This document shows, piece after piece, positions 54,355-63,689 of a stretch of DNA of 64,000 nucleotides. Where the stretch lies: assembly GCF_026222555.1 (NCBI RefSeq), contig NZ_CP098511.1, positions 1,841,501 to 1,905,500 of the forward strand, read 5' to 3'. Every line of letters begins with the position of its first letter. Position 1 is the first letter of the stretch. The position numbers and the translations under genes were made by a program. The notes beneath the pieces are model-generated. The model was not told where the DNA came from and ran no database searches. It worked only from the letters and a program-made list of their open reading frames with translations. Origin of the DNA: Aquimarina sp. ERC-38 (lineage in GTDB: Bacteria > Bacteroidota > Bacteroidia > Flavobacteriales > Flavobacteriaceae).

Positions 54355-54779
54355 TAATCTTCTTTAGCTTTTATTTCCTGCATTTTTTGTTGAAAAGCTT
54401 TAAAAAGCAGATAGAAAGTATTGACAATACTCTTGTAGATTTCATTTGAGGTCTCTTCGTTATAAGTATGGCTTGTCAAATTTCGTTTTTTAATCATCTC
54501 CATCCAGTTATCACCATCAGTAATTAATTCATTTTTAAAAGCTTCACGGGTAGCATCTCTAGATCCTCTTATTTCATAAGTACCTTGATATACAAAAAAG
54601 TCCTGCATAACTTTCCAGGCCAACTCATGTGTATATTCAAATGCCTGGATCAGTCCTTGTTTTTCAAGTTCGCTAAGGGGTCTTTCTTTATCCAAGGCAA
54701 CCGCTTCGCTTAATTTTGTAAGCGCTTTATTATAATTACTAAGTCGTTGTTTCCAACGAATATCTTCCGTATTTCCCAT
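54354..54779 (-). CDS. HEPN-domain toxin (HI0074/HepT type)
   Basis: 141 residues, all helical. The HEPN ribonuclease motif R-x4-H is R99-NLTS-H104, followed by the tyrosine Y106 that MNT enzymes modify. LIQAFEYTHELAWKVMQDFF is the conserved family helix. Together with the next gene it forms a HEPN/MNT toxin-antitoxin pair that may work in phage defence. ATG at 54779. Confidence 0.85.
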   Translation of the reverse strand: MGNTEDIRWKQRLSNYNKALTKLSEAVALDKERPLSELEKQGLIQAFEYTHELAWKVMQDFFVYQGTYEIRGSRDATREAFKNELITDGDNWMEMIKKRNLTSHTYNEETSNEIYKSIVNTFYLLFKAFQQKMQEIKAKED

Positions 54780-54895
54780 AAGTCAATTTTTATTCTGGAA
54801 AGATTCACTTTTGATTCTTTTATTGCCCATTAATAAGCTTTCTAATAGTCAGTAGGTAAGTTTGTTTCAAAGAATAATACAAATTCTTCAAACCC

Positions 54896-55933
54896 TCAAT
54901 AACTATAATCATCCAATTTTACCTTTCCGGCAAAGGTTTTATATACAAAATAAGTGTAACCTAAAACAAGGGGTCCGCCTATAACCACCATGGTGAGGCT
55001 AATACCTAAGGATTTATCTGAAGAAGCAGCGTTATAAATTGTAATGCTGTTTGCCGGATCAATAGTGGAATATAAAAGAACCGGATACAATTCTATAGCC
55101 ACTAATGCCATCATCAGAGCAATCGTTAAGGCCGAAAAGAAAAAAGCGATCTTAAACTTCCTTTTACTAGCTAACCTGGGGATATTAGCAATACTTAAAA
55201 AAGTCAATACTGGAAAAATAAATAAGGCCGGGGTGGCTTTAAAATCATCGCTTAAATGCGGAATATAAATTAGGGTATATAACGAGGTAATGACAAAAAC
55301 AACAATAAAAAGGATAATCCCTTTTTTAAGTAAACCTTCTAATTTATCAAAAAGTTTACCTTCTGTTTTAAGTAAGAGATAAATAGCACCATGCGACATA
55401 AATAAAAATAAGGTGGTAACTCCGGTAAGAATAGCATAAGGGTTTAAAAATCCTAAAAACGGACTTCCGTCATATTCCAGGTCTGACCCGATAGGAATAC
55501 CTTGTAACACATTTCCTAAAACCAAGCCTAATAAAAAAGCGAGCATAATACTACTTACACTATAAGCAATATCCCATAATTTACGCCACCAAAGCATTTC
55601 TTCTTTACTACGAAATTCAATGGCAATTGCCCTAAAGATGATAAACATTAAAAATAACATAAATGGAACGTACAATCCGGAGAAAAAAGTTCCGTACATC
55701 ACCGGAAATCCGGCAAACAAAGCTCCACCACCGATAACCAGCCAAACTTCATTTCCATCCCAAACCGGCCCTACGGCATTTAAAGCAATCCTGCGACTCA
55801 GTTCTTTCTTGAAAAATAAATGCCAGGCACCTGCGCCAAAATCAAACCCATCCAGAATGGCGTAGCCTGAAAATAAACCACCTACTACCAAGAACCAAAG
55901 CGTCGGATAATCTATTCCTAAAAATGTTTCCAT
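54896..55933 (-). CDS. cydB: cytochrome bd oxidase subunit II
   Basis: 345 residues and about 8-9 membrane helices of the second subunit of cytochrome bd quinol oxidase, inner membrane. LWFLVVGGLFSGYAILDGFDFGAGAWHLF is the family's N-terminal signature, followed by GPVWDGNEVWLVIGGGALFAGFPVMYGTFFSGLY. Starts 2 bases after the cydA stop. High-affinity oxygen use and hydrogen peroxide tolerance are the usual roles. Confidence 0.96.
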   Translation of the reverse strand: METFLGIDYPTLWFLVVGGLFSGYAILDGFDFGAGAWHLFFKKELSRRIALNAVGPVWDGNEVWLVIGGGALFAGFPVMYGTFFSGLYVPFMLFLMFIIFRAIAIEFRSKEEMLWWRKLWDIAYSVSSIMLAFLLGLVLGNVLQGIPIGSDLEYDGSPFLGFLNPYAILTGVTTLFLFMSHGAIYLLLKTEGKLFDKLEGLLKKGIILFIVVFVITSLYTLIYIPHLSDDFKATPALFIFPVLTFLSIANIPRLASKRKFKIAFFFSALTIALMMALVAIELYPVLLYSTIDPANSITIYNAASSDKSLGISLTMVVIGGPLVLGYTYFVYKTFAGKVKLDDYSY

Positions 55934-55935
55934 AA

Positions 55936-57333
55936 TTACGCATTTACGATTTTAGCAACTTCCTCTGATATATCTTCGGTAAAATGGCGTTCTTCCATAT
56001 CATTATGATCCTCATCATAAGGTCCGTGTTTTATTTTCTTATTTAGCAGGTACAAGAATAGAAACAAAAGCAAAGCATAAACTACAAAGAATAAAATAAG
56101 CGAGAATACAATTTGATTAGCAGTTACGGCTTTTGAGAAGGCTTCAGAGGTTCTTAAATGTCCGTACACTACCCACGGTTGCCTTCCCATTTCTGCTGCA
56201 AACCATCCCACTTGATTTCCGAGTTGTGCCAGAATTACAGAACCCACAAATATTTTAAGTAACCAGCGCTGATCAAACAGTTTCTTTCGCCACCACAAAT
56301 AACAGGCGTATAAAGTGAGCGCAATAAAAAACATCCCGATGGCAATCATCATATGATAAAATTGAAATACCGCATTTACCTGCCCCGGCCGATCCTCTTC
56401 AGGAAAAGCGTTTAATCCGGTAACAGGAGCTTCAAAATCCTGGTCAATAAGAAAAGAAAGTCCGCCGGGTAGTTTTAATCCCGTGACTTCCTGAGATTCA
56501 TCATCTACCCACCCAAAAAGATACAGGTCTGCCGGGGCACTTGCTTCATAATGTCCTTCCATGGCGGCAAGTTTTGCAGGTTGATTTTCAGAAACCCCAT
56601 CAGCAGAACTATGTCCGGTTACTAATTGCATTAAAGAGAAAACCGTAGCAACCCCCAGGGCAATTTTAAATGCCATTTTTGAAATGGTCACATAACGACC
56701 TTTCAATAAGTAATACGCATGTACACTTAAAACTAAAAACGCACCGGCCAGAAAAGCGGCAAACCACGTATGAGTTAATCGGTCTACGCTGGACGGATTA
56801 AAAACCATTGCCCAGAAATCAGTAATTTCAGCCCGGGCGTTCATCCCTTCACCTACAATATGATACCCCGCCGGAGTTTGTTGCCAACTGTTTGCCACTA
56901 CAATCCAAACGGCAGAAAACATAGAACCTAAAAACACACCAATGGTCGAAACCAAATGCACCCAGGGTTTTACACGATTCCAACCGAAAAGTAAAATTCC
57001 TAAAAAACCACTTTCCAATGCAAATGCAAAAATACCTTCGGCTGCAAGGGCACTTCCGAAGATATCACCCACGTATCGAGAGTAGGTAGCCCAGTTCGTT
57101 CCAAATTCAAATTCCATTACAATACCCGTAACCACACCAATACCAAAGGTGAGTGCAAAAATTTTAGTCCAAAACTTGGCAAGGATATGATATTTTTCAT
57201 TGTTGGTTTTAATCCAGAGGCTTTCCATAATGACCATGATCAAGCCTAAACCAATACTTAAAGGCGGATATATATAATGGAAAGCGATGGTAAAAGCGAA
57301 TTGAACCCGAGCGAGAATTTCTGTATCCATCAT
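55936..57333 (-). CDS. cydA: cytochrome bd oxidase subunit I
   Basis: 465 residues, nine helices, carries hemes b558, b595 and d. The heme ligand His is in FTIAFHYIYPPLSIGLG, GRQPW is in AAEMGRQPWVVYGHLRTS near the end, and ENQPAKLAAMEGHYE lies at the start of a short Q-loop. Shorter than the E. coli protein (about 520), as in the short-Q-loop class. Two ATG codons (57333 and 57330) start the frame. First gene of cydAB. Confidence 0.96.
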   Translation of the reverse strand: MMDTEILARVQFAFTIAFHYIYPPLSIGLGLIMVIMESLWIKTNNEKYHILAKFWTKIFALTFGIGVVTGIVMEFEFGTNWATYSRYVGDIFGSALAAEGIFAFALESGFLGILLFGWNRVKPWVHLVSTIGVFLGSMFSAVWIVVANSWQQTPAGYHIVGEGMNARAEITDFWAMVFNPSSVDRLTHTWFAAFLAGAFLVLSVHAYYLLKGRYVTISKMAFKIALGVATVFSLMQLVTGHSSADGVSENQPAKLAAMEGHYEASAPADLYLFGWVDDESQEVTGLKLPGGLSFLIDQDFEAPVTGLNAFPEEDRPGQVNAVFQFYHMMIAIGMFFIALTLYACYLWWRKKLFDQRWLLKIFVGSVILAQLGNQVGWFAAEMGRQPWVVYGHLRTSEAFSKAVTANQIVFSLILFFVVYALLLFLFLYLLNKKIKHGPYDEDHNDMEERHFTEDISEEVAKIVNA

Positions 57334-57667
57334 CCTTATTTTTAGCTATACAAAGTTACTAAGAATACCAGGTTTCTTTGATAACAGAGCTTACCTTTCT
57401 TTATAAAAACTTAGAATAATTTCAGTGTTATTCAACACTTTTTACTTTGATTTTTACATTTAGCTTAAATTATATATTTTCCGGAAGAATACGACTTTAA
57501 TTATTGATTTTCACCTCTTTTAAAATTCGTATAACTTAACTTTATTTGAGTAGGAGTAATATTATTTTATCAAATTACAAACAAATTTTATCATTATTCA
57601 ATACAAATTAATTTCAAATCCTAAAAAGAATTAAATTTACCGGCAATTATCGGTTTTACTTTTTAGA
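57334..57667. other. divergent intergenic region between cydA and speA
   Basis: 334 AT-rich bases. It holds the cydA box at 57351-57358. No promoter matching the full consensus was found for the rightward polyamine genes, and no reading frame or strong hairpin. Confidence 0.5.
57351..57358 (-). promoter_or_regulatory. candidate cydA -7 element
   Basis: Minus-strand TAACTTTG fits TAnnTTTG, 17 bases before the ATG, so the leader would be about 12 bases. No TTG at -33. Confidence 0.35.
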
Positions 57668-59134
57668 ATGAAAACAAAATATTTTGATCTTATAGATCAG
57701 ACCTTTGATTTTCCACAGGATGAATTTACCTTAAAAAACAAAGAGCTCCGTTTCCATGACATCGACTTAATGGCTTTAGTTGAAATATATGGAACTCCCC
57801 TTAAATTTACATACCTCCCAAAAATTTCAGAAAATATTCAGAGGGCAAAGAATTGGTTTTCAGAAGCTATAGAAAAGCACGCGTATGCCGGTACGTATAA
57901 TTATTGCTATTGTACCAAGAGTTCGCATTTCAAACATGTAATGGACGAAGCATTTAAAAACGATATTCATATTGAAACTTCTTCGGCATTTGATATAGAT
58001 ATTATTGAGAACTTAAAAGCGCAAGGGCGTATCTCTAATGATACTTATGTTATAAGTAATGGTTTTAAACGGGATCAATACGTTAAAAACCTGGCCAGGT
58101 TAATTAATAACGGTCATAAAAACTGTATTGTAGTTATAGACAACTACGAAGAAATCAACCTGCTGAACGAAGCTATTACGGGTTCTTATAATATTGGTAT
58201 TCGAATTGCATCCGAAGAAGAACCAAAATTTGAATTTTACACGTCCCGCCTAGGTATAGGATATAAAAATATTGTCCCTTTTTTTAATAAACAAGTCAAA
58301 GACAACCCGAAGGTTACTTTGAAAATGCTTCACTTTTTTATCAATACGGGCATTCGGGATACAGCATACTACTGGAATGAACTGTTAAAGTGTATGAAGG
58401 TATATGTAGCGCTAAAAAAGGTTTGTCCCAGTCTGGACAGTTTAAATATTGGCGGGGGCTTTCCTATTAAAAGTTCGCTGGCTTTTGATTATGACTATAC
58501 CTATATGGTTGATGAGATTGTGGGTCAAATCAAACAGACTTGTGATGAGGCAAACGTTCCGGTACCTCATATCTTTACAGAATTTGGGAGTTTTACCGTG
58601 GGGGAGAGTGGCGGGGCCATTTATAAAGTATTGTACCAAAAACAGCAGAATGATCGTGAAAAGTGGAATATGATCAATTCTTCTTTTATTACTACCATAC
58701 CGGATACCTGGGCAATTAGTAAACGATTTATCATGTTGGCTATTAACGGGTGGGATCGAGAATATGAACGTGTATTACTGGGTGGACTTACCTGCGATAG
58801 TGACGATTATTATAATAGTGAACAGCATGTAAATGGTATTTATCTCCCTAAAATCTATAAAGATAAGCCTTTGTATATAGGCTTTTTTAATACGGGAGCT
58901 TACCAGGAGACCATCGGTGGTTTTGGTGGTTTACAGCATTGCCTGATTCCGACACCCCAGCATATTTTAATAGATCGTAATACTGATGGAACGCTGGTTA
59001 CTTCCGTTTTTACTCAACAACAAACTTCGGAGCAACTATTAACTATCTTGGGTTACGACTATGGCGTTAATACTGCTTACGCCAAAGCTGAAGAAGCGCT
59101 TTCAGACTTTTCTCAAAGTATTGAAAATTTATAA
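57668..59134 (+). CDS. speA: arginine decarboxylase (PLP, alanine-racemase fold)
   Basis: Converts arginine to agmatine, first step of putrescine synthesis. 488 residues of the fold-III PLP decarboxylases; the PLP lysine is K84 in NYCYCTKSSHF. Other landmarks are HIETSSAFDIDII, IGIRIASEEEPKFEFYTSRLGIG, LNIGGGFPI and the C-terminal CDSDD substrate loop (GLTCDSDDYYN). This is a compact version, shorter than E. coli SpeA (about 660). It is followed after 28 bases by agmatinase, which supports arginine rather than ornithine as the substrate. Confidence 0.88.
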   Translation: MKTKYFDLIDQTFDFPQDEFTLKNKELRFHDIDLMALVEIYGTPLKFTYLPKISENIQRAKNWFSEAIEKHAYAGTYNYCYCTKSSHFKHVMDEAFKNDIHIETSSAFDIDIIENLKAQGRISNDTYVISNGFKRDQYVKNLARLINNGHKNCIVVIDNYEEINLLNEAITGSYNIGIRIASEEEPKFEFYTSRLGIGYKNIVPFFNKQVKDNPKVTLKMLHFFINTGIRDTAYYWNELLKCMKVYVALKKVCPSLDSLNIGGGFPIKSSLAFDYDYTYMVDEIVGQIKQTCDEANVPVPHIFTEFGSFTVGESGGAIYKVLYQKQQNDREKWNMINSSFITTIPDTWAISKRFIMLAINGWDREYERVLLGGLTCDSDDYYNSEQHVNGIYLPKIYKDKPLYIGFFNTGAYQETIGGFGGLQHCLIPTPQHILIDRNTDGTLVTSVFTQQQTSEQLLTILGYDYGVNTAYAKAEEALSDFSQSIENL

Positions 59135-59162
59135 TCTAATTTAAACTTAACTGTTTCTACTT

Positions 59163-60017
59163 ATGAGCGTTTTACAAAGATATGCTGGTATTGACCAGAA
59201 ATACGCAAATCCGGACTCATCAAAAATTGTCCTAATCCCAGTACCTTATGATGGAACAAGTACCTGGGGGAAAGGAGCTGATAAAGGGCCGGAAGCATTT
59301 TTACATGCATCTGAAAATATGGAGTTGTACGATATCGAAACAGATAGCGAAGTGTACAAACAAGGTATTTACCTTACTGAGGCCATTGAGGAAAACAGCA
59401 CACCTGATGCTATGGTGGAAGCGGTACATGCTACGGTAAAAGGTTTTATTAAACGTAATAAGTTTGTTACTCTTATCGGGGGAGAGCATTCTATTTCTAT
59501 TGGAACTATACGAGCGTTTCATGAATGTTTTGATTCCCTGACCGTACTGCAGATTGATGCGCATGCAGACCTAAGGAAAGAGTATGAAGGTTCACCCTAT
59601 AATCATGCCTGTGCTTTATATGAAGCTAACGAAAAAACAAACCTGATTCAGGTAGGTATTCGTAGTATGGATATCAGTGAGAAACGGGTGATGAATGAAG
59701 AGCAGGTATTTTTTGCGCAGGATATCTATCTGGATGACTACTGGATGGATAGTGCCATTGAGTTGATGACAGATACGGTATTTATCACGCTTGATCTGGA
59801 TGCTTTGGATCCCTCAATCTTACCTTCTACCGGAACCCCGGAGCCAGGCGGACTGCTTTGGTATGAACTATTGACTTTTCTGAAAAAGGTCTTTAAAGAA
59901 AAAAACGTGGTAGGCTTTGATATTGTAGAATTATGTCCTAATCCGATGGATAAATCTTCGGACTTTCTAGCTGCAAAACTGTACTACAAAATGTTAAGTT
60001 ATAAATTTGAAAATTAA
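59163..60017 (+). CDS. speB: agmatinase / ureohydrolase
   Basis: Hydrolyses agmatine to putrescine and urea. 284 residues. Mn2+ ligands are visible: GGEHSISIG (His), LQIDAHADLRKEYEGSPYNHACA (DAHAD) and FITLDLDALDPSILPSTGTPEPGGL (DxD). The typical arginase-fold ending DIVELCPN is present. Lies between the arginine decarboxylase and the deoxyhypusine-synthase-like gene in one transcript. Confidence 0.95.
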   Translation: MSVLQRYAGIDQKYANPDSSKIVLIPVPYDGTSTWGKGADKGPEAFLHASENMELYDIETDSEVYKQGIYLTEAIEENSTPDAMVEAVHATVKGFIKRNKFVTLIGGEHSISIGTIRAFHECFDSLTVLQIDAHADLRKEYEGSPYNHACALYEANEKTNLIQVGIRSMDISEKRVMNEEQVFFAQDIYLDDYWMDSAIELMTDTVFITLDLDALDPSILPSTGTPEPGGLLWYELLTFLKKVFKEKNVVGFDIVELCPNPMDKSSDFLAAKLYYKMLSYKFEN

Positions 60018-60066
60018 ACAGAATCCGGATACATTCCTACTAGCCATAGGACTAAAAACAATTTAA

Positions 60067-61041
60067 ATGAAAACCAAAGGTGCTATTTCTCAGTTTATTG
60101 AAAACTACTATTTACATTTTAATGCAGCCGCGGTAGTTGACGCTGCCAGAGGCTACGAACAACAACTGGAACAAGGCGCAAAAATGTTGGTTTCACTTGC
60201 AGGTGCCATGAGTACCGCAGAGATTGGCAAAATTTTTTCTGAGATGATACGTAGGGATAAAGTACAAATTATCTCATGTACCGGGGCAAATCTGGAAGAA
60301 GATATTATGAATCTGGTAGCACATAGTCACTACAAGCGGGTGCCTAACTATCGGGATTTAACCCCACAGGATGAATGGGAATTACTGGAGCAGGGATTGA
60401 ACCGGGTAACAGATACCTGTATTCCTGAAGAAGAAGCTTTCAGACGTATACAGGAACATATGGTTAAGATTTGGAAGGATGCAGAAACAGCAGGAGAACG
60501 CTATTTTCCGCATGAATTTATGTATAAATTAGTACTCTCCGGTGTTTTAGAAGAATATTATGAAATTGATGTGAAAGATTCCTGGATGTACGCTGCTGCA
60601 AAAGCTAATATACCCATAATTGTTCCCGGGTGGGAAGATAGTACCATGGGTAATATTTTTGCCAGTTATGTAGTAAAAGGTGAACTTAAAGCAAATACGG
60701 TAAAATCCGGTATTGAATACATGACATTTCTGGCAGACTGGTATACGGCTAATTCTCAAAATGGTATTGGCTTTTTTCAAATTGGAGGGGGTATTGCTGG
60801 TGATTTTCCAATTTGTGTAGTCCCAATGTTGTCCCAGGATTTAGAGCGAACAGCTACTCCTTTTTGGAGTTATTTTTGTCAAATAAGTGACTCTACAACC
60901 AGCTATGGCTCCTATAGTGGTGCGGTACCTAATGAAAAAATTACCTGGGGTAAGCTGGATATCAACACCCCAAAATTTATCATTGAATCGGACGCTACTA
61001 TTGTGGCACCTCTTATTTTTGCTTATTTATTAGATATGTAA
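60067..61041 (+). CDS. deoxyhypusine-synthase-like protein
   Basis: 324 residues. LAGAMSTAEIGKIFSEMIRRDKVQIISCTGANLEEDIMNL is the NAD-binding start, NIPIIVPGWEDSTMGNIFASYV the middle, and SGAVPNEKITWGKLD contains the catalytic lysine (K296) in the WGK motif. Eukaryotic and archaeal enzymes modify eIF5A; bacteria have none, and relatives of this enzyme make homospermidine from putrescine. Its position after arginine decarboxylase and agmatinase supports a polyamine product. The precise reaction is inference. Confidence 0.85.
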   Translation: MKTKGAISQFIENYYLHFNAAAVVDAARGYEQQLEQGAKMLVSLAGAMSTAEIGKIFSEMIRRDKVQIISCTGANLEEDIMNLVAHSHYKRVPNYRDLTPQDEWELLEQGLNRVTDTCIPEEEAFRRIQEHMVKIWKDAETAGERYFPHEFMYKLVLSGVLEEYYEIDVKDSWMYAAAKANIPIIVPGWEDSTMGNIFASYVVKGELKANTVKSGIEYMTFLADWYTANSQNGIGFFQIGGGIAGDFPICVVPMLSQDLERTATPFWSYFCQISDSTTSYGSYSGAVPNEKITWGKLDINTPKFIIESDATIVAPLIFAYLLDM

Positions 61042-61073
61042 CAATACATTTAAGATTTAATAAAGCAGTATTC

Positions 61074-61613
61074 ATGCCCAATCCTATAACCAACTTTGTA
61101 AAGAAAATTAATACGCAGGATTTATGGGATGATGAACTTGTGATAAAAAGAAAAGAATACCTAAAGCTTCAAGGAAGTATTGATACTAATCTGTACTACA
61201 TTACCACGGGTAGCTTAAGAATTTATGTGGTTGATGAATTTGAAGAACATATTATAAGATTCGGTTATCAAACTAACTTTATCGCTGCCCTGGATTCTTT
61301 TATTAACGAAAAACCTTCGGACTTATATATTCAGGCAATTAAAAAGTCACGAATAAAAGTCATTAGAAAAACCAACTTTATGAATTTTGTCCGAAGTTCA
61401 GAAGAAAATATTGGAATTTGGTACCTAATGCTTGAGGATTTAATCTTACAACAAATGGAAAGGGAACGGGATATTTTGACCTCTTCCCCTTTAGAAAGAT
61501 ACAGAAGGGTATCAGTGAGAAGTCCGCAGTTATTTCAGGAAATTCCGGATAAATATATTGCTTCTTACCTTAGAATGACCCCGGAAACACTTTCCAGAAT
61601 TAAAAAGTCTTAA
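61074..61613 (+). CDS. Crp/Fnr-like cyclic-nucleotide-binding regulator
   Basis: 179 residues. The beta-roll cNMP-type domain reads LQGSIDTNLYYITTGSLRIYVVD.. and IIRFGYQTNFIAALDSFINEKP, and the short C-terminal part is a helix-turn-helix ending YIASYLRMTPETLSRIKK. No conserved nucleotide-binding Arg is apparent, as is common for the Bacteroidota members. It starts 32 bases after the deoxyhypusine-synthase-like gene, so it may be in the same transcript or only near it. Confidence 0.85.
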   Translation: MPNPITNFVKKINTQDLWDDELVIKRKEYLKLQGSIDTNLYYITTGSLRIYVVDEFEEHIIRFGYQTNFIAALDSFINEKPSDLYIQAIKKSRIKVIRKTNFMNFVRSSEENIGIWYLMLEDLILQQMERERDILTSSPLERYRRVSVRSPQLFQEIPDKYIASYLRMTPETLSRIKKS

Positions 61614-61664
61614 TTCAAATCAATTTTTTTACCAATGAGAATACTGATTTTTGTTAAAAAAAAC

Positions 61665-62219
61665 ATGAGTATTCCATCAGAAACACTTTTACAAGATTTA
61701 CAGAAAAAAACCGAATTTAATCGAGAACAGGCTAAGCAATTTCTTTCCTTATCAATGGATCAACTTAACTGGCGACCCAAGGAAGATAGCTGGAATATTC
61801 TAGAATGTCTGGAACATTTAAACTTATATTCCGATTTCTACATTCCTGAAATTTCAAAGTGCATTACCAATTCTAAAACATCAATGTTTAAAAACTTTAC
61901 TCCCGGACTTTTAGGCGATTATTTTGCTAAAAGTATGTTACCAAAAGATAAGCTAAATAAAATGAAAACCTTTAAAAGTAAAAACCCTATAGATAGTTCC
62001 CTAGATAGTTCAACTATCAAACGATTTATTACTTATCAAGAGCAAACCCTGGAACTTTTAAATCAAGCAAAAAAGGTTAATCTCAATAAAATCAAAACAC
62101 CAACAAGTATCTCACAATGGATTCGACTTAAACTAGGAGATACCTTTAGGGTGGTCATCTACCATAATGAACGGCATATCGTGCAGGCGATTAATTTAAA
62201 TTCAAAAAATCAATTTTAA
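61665..62219 (+). CDS. DinB-superfamily protein
   Basis: About 184 residues from ATG 61665. A four-helix DinB/YfiT type: LSMDQLNWRPKEDSWNILECLEHLNLYSDFYIPEI is the family signature with one metal-binding His, and VVIYHNERHIVQAINL at the end has the second and third. Members are thiol-dependent transferases or have unknown roles. Starts 52 bases after the Crp-like gene. Confidence 0.75.
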   Translation: MSIPSETLLQDLQKKTEFNREQAKQFLSLSMDQLNWRPKEDSWNILECLEHLNLYSDFYIPEISKCITNSKTSMFKNFTPGLLGDYFAKSMLPKDKLNKMKTFKSKNPIDSSLDSSTIKRFITYQEQTLELLNQAKKVNLNKIKTPTSISQWIRLKLGDTFRVVIYHNERHIVQAINLNSKNQF

Positions 62220-62413
62220 CATTTAAATACATTTCCGGGATAAATTACCTCTTGTAAATTTAGAAGTAATAATTTTCAGTATGAAATTAGAAGTTTCTAT
62301 ATGCATACCAGCATACATTTTTAAAAGCTCGAAGATATTTTGTATTTTTACATTAGTTAAGTCTGCAAAACACGAAAGTCGACTCCATGTCGTTTTTTAA
62401 ATTTAATTTAAAA

Positions 62414-63228
62414 TTAGTGTTTTAGCGGGCTTATTTTATTTTCAGCTGTTAATGGATTCTTGTTATTGTCATAATAGTTTTTCCAATCCTTATAACTTTT
62501 AGTATCATAGAGGTCGATTACTAATTTAATTTGTTCTTTGATAAAGTTATAATATCTGATTTCGCCTCTTTCAAATACTCTTTGAATTGTCCAACAAAAA
62601 TAATCAGCTAAGTTTAATAATGGATCATTTGTTGGATAATTTACGTTAAAAACTATGGTGGTTTTCATCTCTCTATTCCCATTAATTTTTGCAAACCGCT
62701 GTTTGGCTTTTAGAAAAGCCAATTCTAAATTATGGTTTTTGGTGCTTTTACCTCTTTCAGAGATATGCATTACAAGTTTTTCCTGTTTTGAGAGTTTATT
62801 TTTAAGAAGGTGTGATAATAAATCAGCGTAAAAATATTCTTCTTTCCCCTTATGTTTGGTCTCATAACGTTCAATATCCTTTCTTCCAACAACAGCTTCA
62901 AAACTACAGTTAATAGTCTTTATTAAATCAAACATTTCTTTTCGGACTTCGGGTAAATCATCTGTTGCATGCAATAATAGCCATTTTTATTTATCTTTTT
63001 TAAAACGCTTGGAACGTGATAGAATTCTTCCCTAATTATCTTCTTTTGAAGTACATTAATTTTTTCTCTTACTTCATTTAATGGGTCTTTTACATTCACC
63101 ATACCTAGAATAAAGACATTTGAAACTCCATTTGTTCCAATAATATTCTTTTTACCTTTGCCATAAAAAGTGGTATCTCCGGCTTCATCCAGAAAACGAT
63201 GATAATCCATTAATTTAATTTTTTCCAT
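62414..63228 (-). pseudogene. DUF3800 gene with a frameshift
   Basis: Two frames that together give one DUF3800 protein. The first (63228 to about 62967) has the YHRFLDEAGDTTFYGKGKK start with the acidic FLDEAGD motif and runs to KKINKNGYY; the second (from about 62967 to 62414) continues HATDDLPEVRKEMFDLI and ends with NLADYFCWTIQRVFERGE. One missing base near 62967 (TATTATTGCAT, expected one more T) would restore a single frame of about 270 residues. Could be a real mutation, a slippery site, or an error. It overlaps the XRE gene upstream by 14 bases. Confidence 0.75.
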
Positions 63229-63511
63229 TTTTTAATTTTTGCTCTGCTAATCTTAAGATTATATGAATATTATTTTCACCTTTTAATTCATTGACAATCT
63301 TATCTGACAACCATATGATAAGTAGTTCCTGGTAGTCTACCCTAAAAATTTCAGAGAACTTTTTTACGAGTTCCTTTTTAGCGACTCTATTGTCATTTTC
63401 GATTTTACTTAAAATAGAGGCATCTACTTCTATTTTAGCAGAAAGCTCTCTTAAAAGAAAATTATTTTCTTCTCGTAATTTTCGTATTGTTTTCCCAAAA
63501 CTATTTCCCAT
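63215..63511 (-). CDS. XRE-family transcriptional regulator
   Basis: 98 residues. GNSFGKTIRKLREENNFLLRELSAKIEVDASILSKIENDNRVAKKELV is a helix-turn-helix of the Cro/C1 type, as found in controllers of restriction and defence operons. ATG at 63511. The promoter in front carries a symmetrical operator, so it probably represses itself and the DUF3800 gene that overlaps it. Confidence 0.88.
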   Translation of the reverse strand: MGNSFGKTIRKLREENNFLLRELSAKIEVDASILSKIENDNRVAKKELVKKFSEIFRVDYQELLIIWLSDKIVNELKGENNIHIILRLAEQKLKNGKN

Positions 63512-63519
63512 AATTTGAC

Positions 63520-63536
63520 TTGACAAAATTTGTCAA
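63520..63536. promoter_or_regulatory. palindromic operator of the XRE gene
   Basis: TTGACAAA-A-TTTGTCAA: a perfect 8-bp inverted repeat with one central base, overlapping the start site region and the end of the -7 box. Confidence 0.7.
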
Positions 63537-63562
63537 ATATATCGATAAAAAAATGGCTGCAA
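63534..63562 (-). promoter_or_regulatory. promoter TTG-N18-TATATTTG of the XRE gene
   Basis: On the minus strand TTG (63560-63562), 18 bases, TATATTTG (63534-63541). Exact match to the consensus; ATG 22 bases downstream; operator overlaps. Confidence 0.8.
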
Positions 63563-63689
63563 AATTTAATTCTGTAGCCAAATACATATTATCAAAATAG
63601 CAAACGCTAAATATAAAAATAATCTAAAATTTCAACCATAAGCCTCATCAACCACTAAGCAGGATTCAACCTCTCCTGACTTCCGAATT

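Noticed and set aside
62370..62400. Terminator-like sequence with T-run near the end of the DUF3800 gene
   Set aside because: No stem longer than four pairs could be formed by eye.
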